In this document: positions 57,301 through 64,000 of the stretch, piece after piece
Layout: each line of letters starts with the position of its first letter
How positions within the stretch are numbered: the first letter of the stretch is position 1
Assembly: GCA_001695595.3 (NCBI GenBank)
Contig: MBPM02000056.1
Coordinates: 124,001 to 188,000 of the forward strand
Length of the DNA stretch: 64,000 bases
Origin: Plasmopara viticola
Taxonomy: Eukaryota; Oomycota; Peronosporomycetes; Peronosporales; Peronosporaceae
Direction: 5' to 3'
The notes under the pieces: generated by a model
Database searches by the model: none
Told to the model about the DNA's origin: nothing
What the model saw: only the letters and a program-made list of their open reading frames with translations
Program-made: the position numbers and the translations under genes

Positions 57301-60300
57301 ATATAATTCGATAGACTTGATATTGCTTTGACACTAAGACATAACCGTATTGCGCTGTTTGAGACGATTCCGACTGTCATTCGGTGTGCGCTGCTACAGC
57401 TCCATGATAAGAGCTAATCGCATTTCAGCCTAGGTTGCTAAGGGCTGCCGTATGAATACACTTTTGTATCTACTTAATAAAAAAACCCATCGCTGAAGTC
57501 TCGTGTGCATCTCCTGGGCTCTAAGCTCTTTGTAAACTATTCAGACTATAAAATGTCTTGAGGACAGCAAAATATTCACTTCGTTCATCCCAAACTGTAT
57601 GCTATTCCCGAGATATAATCTCGTGCTTAATACACGCCTTACAAATCAAATGTGCTATTCGACAAGCTTTTGCGAAGGCTAGATTACGGGCTGGCCTACA
57701 TTAGTAGATTTTGAAAATTCTATCTACAAGAAAAATGCCTAGCCTTTCGTACGATTCTTTATCGTAGGCAAAGAAGCAAAAGTCAATCGTATGAATGAAG
57801 CATCGATCATTGTGCCTTATACTACTTTCTTAAGGCTTCAGTACCACTACATTGTGGCTTGGAACGTCACTTTGCTTTTATGGTAATACCACTAACTAGT
57901 GTGACACATATTCAGCTCGAGACACCCCGTTGTGATCTTCTTTATCTAAGCCTCTGAGCTCGTTGAGTCCGACCTTTTCTAATTATACGTTTGTCTATCT
58001 CACATCGCCGTCGTAACTGATTTTACTTTTCAGAACTATTTTTAATACGACGAATGAGCTTCATAGCTTCTCCTAACATAGACTTCAGGCCTTGCAGTGC
58101 ATCGTTGGATGTCAGATTCTGGCGTAGACACACAAGAGCTAAGCTCACACGACGTTCACGCTGTTCATTCGGTTGTCAAATCTCACGACGTTCACGCTGT
58201 TCATTCGGTTGTCAAATAAATTGTTTGTAGAGCACACTCGTGCCATGTGCGTCGGTCACTTTCTAACAAGATCCAAGTCGCATGGTTGACTACGACCCAC
58301 ACCAGCTGGTGAAGAGAAAATAGCGTCCAGAGTGACTATTGCCACGTAGCGCGCTCATCTAACTCGCACACATCTACGCCCATGAGTTGTACACCGCTTG
58401 CAAGCGGCCAGTGATCCCCCACGTGCTCTGTGCCCGTCCTTTGATCGTGCAATTATGCCTGATGAGCAAAAGAAAAAGAAAAGGAGCAAGAGCTTGAGTG
58501 GCAGTCACAGCTAAGCGAAATTTGCTGGATTTAAATTTTCGAGTGAAGCACGTAAGGTTCCGGCCGTGATAGCCGAAAGGCGAAGTCGGATATGTTTAAT
58601 GACTATGGCATTTTACCTTCAACTTCAACGAGATCTCAGCGTGATGCTTGCGCGGCTTATAATCCTGACTGTTCATCCCGCACGTATTCTCTGAGTGAGC
58701 TATTGTGCTTGTTTGGTGGCTTAAATTAGCAGTGGTACGGTAACGGCAAACCACGCCGGTAGTATTGCGCCTTATGAAGCGCATGCGGTCAGAAACCATC
58801 GTATCGACGGAACTTTATGCCGCAAGGTTATTTCCGCTCGTGCTCGCTTTTATGTTTGCATATTTCTTTGTAGAAACACCCTCTTTTGTCGATTTCCTCT
58901 TTTGTCGATTCAGGCAGAAAAGCCGATTCATATGTTGATCCAATATTCAATTTTTTCGTACGGGATGCCTAAGAAGTATATGGTTTCAAATCTTGAGCAA
59001 GTGAAGTATCGACAAAGGTGTATTTTGGGTTCTTACTTGCGAACTCACGTTCTGACTGCTGGCACACCAAATCTGGGGAGCATTGTAGCATTTGGTCTGG
59101 TTTGCTTTGAACGTTTGATGATGACGGTGAACAAAATATTTGATAAGCGAGATAAGGTAATGTGGGTTGCATCATTAGATGAATTGATGAATTGACATCC
59201 AGAAAAGGTGCTGGTAGTTCCGTGACAGGTGAGAGACATTTATATTCGCACAGAAATACACAACTTAAGCGAGCATCCATAGTTTTAAAGAGGAGGTGAC
59301 TGCGGCAAAGGACGATGTCAGGGCTAAGCTCTCAATGAGAATTTTAATCTTACGAGTGGTATACTAAAAAGCTTGTCACAACTGCTCCACCACGCGATAT
59401 CTAAAGAGCCAGAAGACGATTTGACAAGAACATTTGCTCAGAATTAGACTGTGTCCCATTACAACGTACTATAAACTCGTGCTTCTGGAGTCTAGAGTTA
59501 GAAAATTGCTTATGAAAAGTCTTGAATTACTTTTGCAGCAATCAAATTTCAGATAATTTGTGACGTACTTTGCCGCGTTGCCTTAGATGCCAAGAGGTGG
59601 TCCATACGCAAATACTGTACTGAAGCGTGATTATTGAATAGAACAGGCGTGCATAAAGATATATTGACCTAAAATGTCCAATGTGATGTGGTCATCAATC
59701 TTATAGACCAGGATAAAGTGGGTGAGATCGACGGGAATTTTCAATTTATTTTTAAATAGTCGAAGTTTCTAACTCAACGCTAACCGTTGGGGATCGACGC
59801 AAGTCGCCGTTCCGTAACGACTCACTTATTCAAGACCCCGGGCTTAACACAATAAATGAGAACCTTATGGATAAAATATTATTCGATTGATGCAGGTCTT
59901 CGCGCCGGGCAACTTCTTGGCGTAGAGCGTACGAAAAATCTTTAATGTATTGAGAGCCATTATTCCAGCGCAATGTTTTGGCGGTCATGTGCGTACTTTA
60001 CCACCGATTCAGACACCGCTCCATACTTTACGTATCGCCGTAAGAAGTAAATTGATCAAAGTGACTTGCACACGGTATGGAGATGCCTTTGGGCAAATTA
60101 TATTCCACAATTCAATTAAAGAGCCAACATTGGGATCATATGAAGCCCAGAGTGTACAATACAGACTAAACTAACTACTTTGCGATGGTGAGCTTGAGTA
60201 CAAATTCGTCAATTAAGTCGAAGGAAATTAAAAAATGTCACAGCCAAGCATAACTAAACACTCGAAACTTGTGTTTTGAGCGCAAGTACGAAATCACTTT

Positions 60301-63300
60301 TACTTTACTCCGACGTGCAGGTAAAAGCACAGCTGACGAACAAAGCGCTCATTACCTTCTATTTTAAGCTCTTGGACCTGTGCATGCGCATGTGCTTTTG
60401 AACGCTTTTTTTTAAAGACATATGTTGTACTTGGTGGGCAAAAGTGTCGGTGGCGGTCACTCGCGCCTCGGCACCGAATGCACAGCTTGAAAAATCTCTA
60501 AAGTTCCCGCTGGTAGTCAGGCCGTGATTTTGTCGGGTAATTTAGGCCTTTGAGCACGAAACTAACTATTTCGGCCGTTTGACTAATGTGTCATATCGAG
60601 TGCAACGCATCTCGGCTCAATGTCACCCCTCTGTTGATTGCTCTACCCTTAGAAGCAAACAGCTCTATTCCCTCAGTCTCATGTGGGGGCTATGGGTATC
60701 ATAAATCGCCGTATGGTCACCCGTACTCAGATTACCAGTAAGGGCGAGAATCAATTAGGAAATAACAAAGAGGTTCTGAGAAATCCTCAGAGCATATATA
60801 AGGCTTGAATTTCGAGAATTATATTACCTCTTACGACGCTTCACATGAAAAATAAGTTGATTCTACATCGCCTTAAGAGAGGGCGACCTGTGACTTGCAC
60901 AAAATTTGAAAGGCCTGACAAAACGATGCTTTATGCCATCTTTGTAGCTGTCAAATCATATTTGCGAGCTTTACTTTAAGTGGTATCTTACATGACTCAA
61001 TCCTCTAAGTCGTTCAAAAAATGATCTCGTATTCATTCCTCGTGCTTTCAAGAGCTAGTGGAGCTGTAGGGTACATCAAGCCAATCAAAACTAAAGGGAA
61101 TCAAAAATGTCAATGTGTGACACGCATTGTTGAGCGCAAACTTAGCTACTTATAATGTTATGGCTACGCCTCAGCGGACATACTGCGCAGTGTGTCTTCC
61201 AGCACACGTTAGCTCTTATCGCGTGACCACCTATTTGTAAATAGGCTGCTGTTGGCATCAGCGAGTGGGCTCCTAAATGCTGAAATGACATTCGCCAAAT
61301 TGCAGCGGTAAACCGTGAATGTCTATCTGAGTGACATGGATCATGATGTGTTCCGCAACATCATGAAATGGGCGGTACATAGTACTGGAAAAGCAATTGA
61401 TGATTTTATGACCACTGATTACCATATACGAGATAAAACTGTAGAAATCTTAACGTATCGATGATAGTAAATAAAGCTCATTTCGGATTGGGTAATACAA
61501 GAGCTATGCTAAGTATTATTATTAAGACTAATCCTCAAACTTGAAGTCAGGCAGATAGAGATCCGCTATTTGTATCGGTCATTTATTATATGTAGCGAAG
61601 GTTAAAAACGTAACCTCACACTATTTTCAAAAATAAGCGGCAGCTTCGCTCCGCCTAGTTGTACTTATACGTAAGCTTTTTTTAATGATATCTATAATGG
61701 GATAGAGCAGTATGTCCACTTGCCTCAGGGCATATGGACAGGATGGCCATACTGTTTTACTTCAAAAACGCGCGACATTTGACCGCACAAGGGTTTGATG
61801 CGGTAATATATCGTTTTTAGACGTCGTGTAGCTATGAGGACGCTTAACTATGGTTTTTTATATAAGATAAAAAATCTTATGTGTCAATGACGCTGTATCT
61901 TAAAATGAGTGCCCCGCTCAAGCCGCTCACACTAGAAGTGAAGGCCTTCGACGTAAAGAGGCTCCTGCTTTGTATCAAAGACGTTACAATGATCATGATT
62001 TATGAATTGTTGCGGACGAAGGAATAGAGAGGGGCTCCAGACATACTTAAGCGCAGTAGAGGACGGACCCACATAAAGTCTTGCAATTGAAGCGGCAAAC
62101 TCTGACCAACGAAGAGCTAAAGCGTCAGCTGACGCAAATCCTTTTGCCACTTGACTGCGCATACAATGTATAGTAGCGCTATTTATGAGTCATAATGAGC
62201 AAGAAGCATTTAATAATTTTTTTTTGAAGTCATACAATGTGCTGGTTGTGGTGAGAAGCAATCATTACCCCTTAAAGAGAATGGTCAGGAAGATTTATTT
62301 CATTGCGAAGTATAAACTCGAGATACAGTAAGAACCTGGGAAGCGTTGACTGGTGCATTACCGCGTTGTCCAGACTATGAGCTAGCTAGCATCACAACTG
62401 CGGTCTATCCAGATCTAGATCGAAATTATGGCGCTGAATGTAGCTCGTTTGACTGCTCTCTGGAACAATGAGTTTAACGGCTTCGACATAAAAATCAGTA
62501 CGAGAATACAGCGCTTGTTGACAAAATGCCAAGCAGTTGTGTTATAGTTGTGTACTTCTATTGACACTAGACATCAATCACAAACGACACCATACCGAAG
62601 TGCACTGAAGCCTTATCCTCCTTCTTCTTTCCCATAAAGGTCGCACAACAACGGAGAATGAATTCTCATAAGATGCCGCCGCTAGGGTCAATTGCAGTGT
62701 CTTGTGAATGTCATGAAAATTTAAGGCTCTACTTAGATAAGGTTGCTTCGGATAGATGCTTTTGACCACGACGATCAGCGTCTTCGACAATATTTTGCTT
62801 TCTGTCTCTAGAACTAAATGGCACTGAGTCCTTGTGTCATCTCGAGGTGCCTAATAATCAATATACTCATAAGCATGATGTGGTGGACCATAAGTTGCAG
62901 GACGACACTTTCGCTGGCAGTCGACGACAATACTTCAGCCGAGCGAGCTCGACACGAAGACTCGCACCACGACTCTGTTGAGACTAATGTAAAGTGCAAG
63001 CAGAGATCAAGTCTCTTAATTTTGCAGCGAACGCTTGATAGGAAATTTGTCAACGAAAACCGTCGTTATAATTTACTTCACTGATGTGCGGTTTCATCGT
63101 TACTTTACATTTTGTAATTTGCTAAATCTCAAAATTTGCTTAAATTAAACAAGTTTACAAATCTACAGAAGTTCTGTTTCTATTGCTTTAATCGGAAGAT
63201 GTTTGTGCTTGTGTGTAGAAATACAGGGTATGCGCAATACTGGCTAGTGCTTAAGAAGACATTTCTTACCTTCCAACTTGTTACACTGCGTAAGTCACGG

Positions 63301-63525
63301 CACAAACTACGGCAGTCTTAAAGATAGTTTGCTAAACGCACCAGCCACTAGACGATATATTTCGGATAAATCATATCTACTGACGAAAAATTGAGTTTTT
63401 TTTACCGAAATCTCGGGGATTTGGCACTTCTTGTTTAGTCATTTATCTTTTTAAGAATCATACTTTACAATAAATTGGCTACAACTAAGCACTAAAAGCT
63501 CAATGAGGGCGATGCAAACAAAGGC
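57301..63525. other. Long stretch without a supportable gene
   Basis: It holds short frames only. A motif ATACCACTAACTAGTGTGAC near 57,886-57,905 recurs at 28,730 and 35,225. The duplication at 58,148-58,217 is listed separately. An 88-codon ATG frame at 62,818-63,084 has a hydrophobic start and is noted in the findings only. No retroelement, tRNA or conserved domain was recognised. Confidence 0.35.
58148..58217. repeat. Direct duplication, 36-bp period
   Basis: CACGACGTTCACGCTGTTCA and the following 14 bases (through GTCAAAT) occur at 58,148-58,181 and 58,184-58,217 without mismatch, separated by two bases (CT). Confidence 0.92.
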
Positions 63526-64000
63526 TTAAACGAGGAATGGCTCGGGCACGTGGAACCATTCTTCGTCTTCATATTTGAGTTTCAGCTGATGAAATTGCTT
63601 CGAATTGAGGAAATACCCAACGACGAGCCCGGAAACGATGGCAATGCCTGCGGATACGGCAATGCCCAAGAGCTGGTACGAGCCTTGCTCAGTGATCGAC
63701 CGGTCGGTACGTGCGGGGTAAATGTCCGTCAAACTGTCTCCGTAAAAGTCATCAGAGGCAGAGAACGTGACCATGGCACCGGCAAACCCGCCCACGAGAC
63801 CAGGCATTCCGTGGAGATTGAGGATACCGCAAGTGTCGGCGACTCGAAATTCCCGCTCGAGGTAGGGGGTCACGTAGCGAAACCCGATGGTGGAGGCGGT
63901 GCCGACAAAGAGGCCGATGGTAATCGAGGCCACAGGGCAAATGTCAAGATTGCAACTCGTGCCCATGGCAATCCCACCGGCCAGAGTGGCGTTCTGGACA
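63526..64000 (-). CDS. Rh-type ammonium transporter, copy 3, C-terminal part; runs off right edge
   Basis: 157 residues are in the window, open to the edge; the frame begins before 64,000, so the ATG at 63,966 is internal, not the start. The visible part covers the VQNATLAGG loop, a hydrophobic segment, the second pore histidine in LNLHGMPG, another helix and the KLKYEDEEWF tail. It is closer to copy 2 than to copy 1 (shared EREFR, CGILNLHGMPG, DDFYGDSLTDIYPAR). It lies on the opposite strand to the other two, so an inverted duplication or rearrangement is implied. No stop or frameshift is present in the visible part. Confidence 0.93.
   Translation of the reverse strand, partial: VQNATLAGGIAMGTSCNLDICPVASITIGLFVGTASTIGFRYVTPYLEREFRVADTCGILNLHGMPGLVGGFAGAMVTFSASDDFYGDSLTDIYPARTDRSITEQGSYQLLGIAVSAGIAIVSGLVVGYFLNSKQFHQLKLKYEDEEWFHVPEPFLV

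Overview
The window looks like nuclear DNA of an oomycete, most likely a Peronosporales species (Phytophthora or downy mildew type). Three things point that way: intronless genes, a START-like/FYVE-like zinc-finger protein of a kind that is expanded in oomycetes, and several Rh-type ammonium transporters among Ty1-copia and Ty3-gypsy retroelements and their decayed remains. Host genes are sparse: four recognisable loci in 64 kb, plus one broken copy. No rRNA, functional tRNA or CRISPR array was seen.

Layout. 1-2408: 5' part of a Ty1-copia element on the minus strand. Its gag-protease-integrase frame is open from an ATG at 2197 to the window edge, preceded by a 12-base half-tRNA-iMet primer site and a probable LTR. 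3180-5000: a duplicated segment carrying a broken FYVE-like gene (one stop, one frameshift). 6.2-7.3 kb: dispersed repeats A and B. 9.4-13.1 kb: a decayed copia element (minus) split by a ~485-bp tandem repeat with tRNA-derived promoter boxes. 15.4-16.4 kb: another copia relic. 17.8-18.2 kb: gypsy protease relic. 20.1-20.6 kb: three 30-bp repeats and a possible gag relic. 22.9-24.8 kb: the second copy of the FYVE segment, with an intact 411-aa gene. 25.3 and 42.8 kb: two copies of a SINE-like retroposon, each with target-site duplications. 37.7-39.0 kb: decayed gypsy RNase H and integrase. 40.5-41.9 and 48.2-49.6 kb: two intact Rh-type ammonium transporters, same orientation. 49,941-54,400: a complete young copia element with 146-bp LTRs and a CTAAT duplication, inserted into a copy of repeat A. 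55.4-57.3 kb: gypsy and other relics. 63,526-64,000: C-terminus of a third Rh transporter, opposite strand, running off the right edge.

The host genes belong to two families: ammonium transport (a local cluster of three paralogues) and a FYVE-related, probably lipid- or membrane-associated protein (one intact, one dead). Everything else recognisable is mobile DNA. The most unusual signal is in the primer-binding sites. The left copia element matches the anticodon arm of initiator tRNA-Met; the right one matches the same register of tRNA-Asn(GUU). This suggests two half-tRNA-primed lineages that use different tRNAs. Relic identities come from translating by eye and carry the confidences given.
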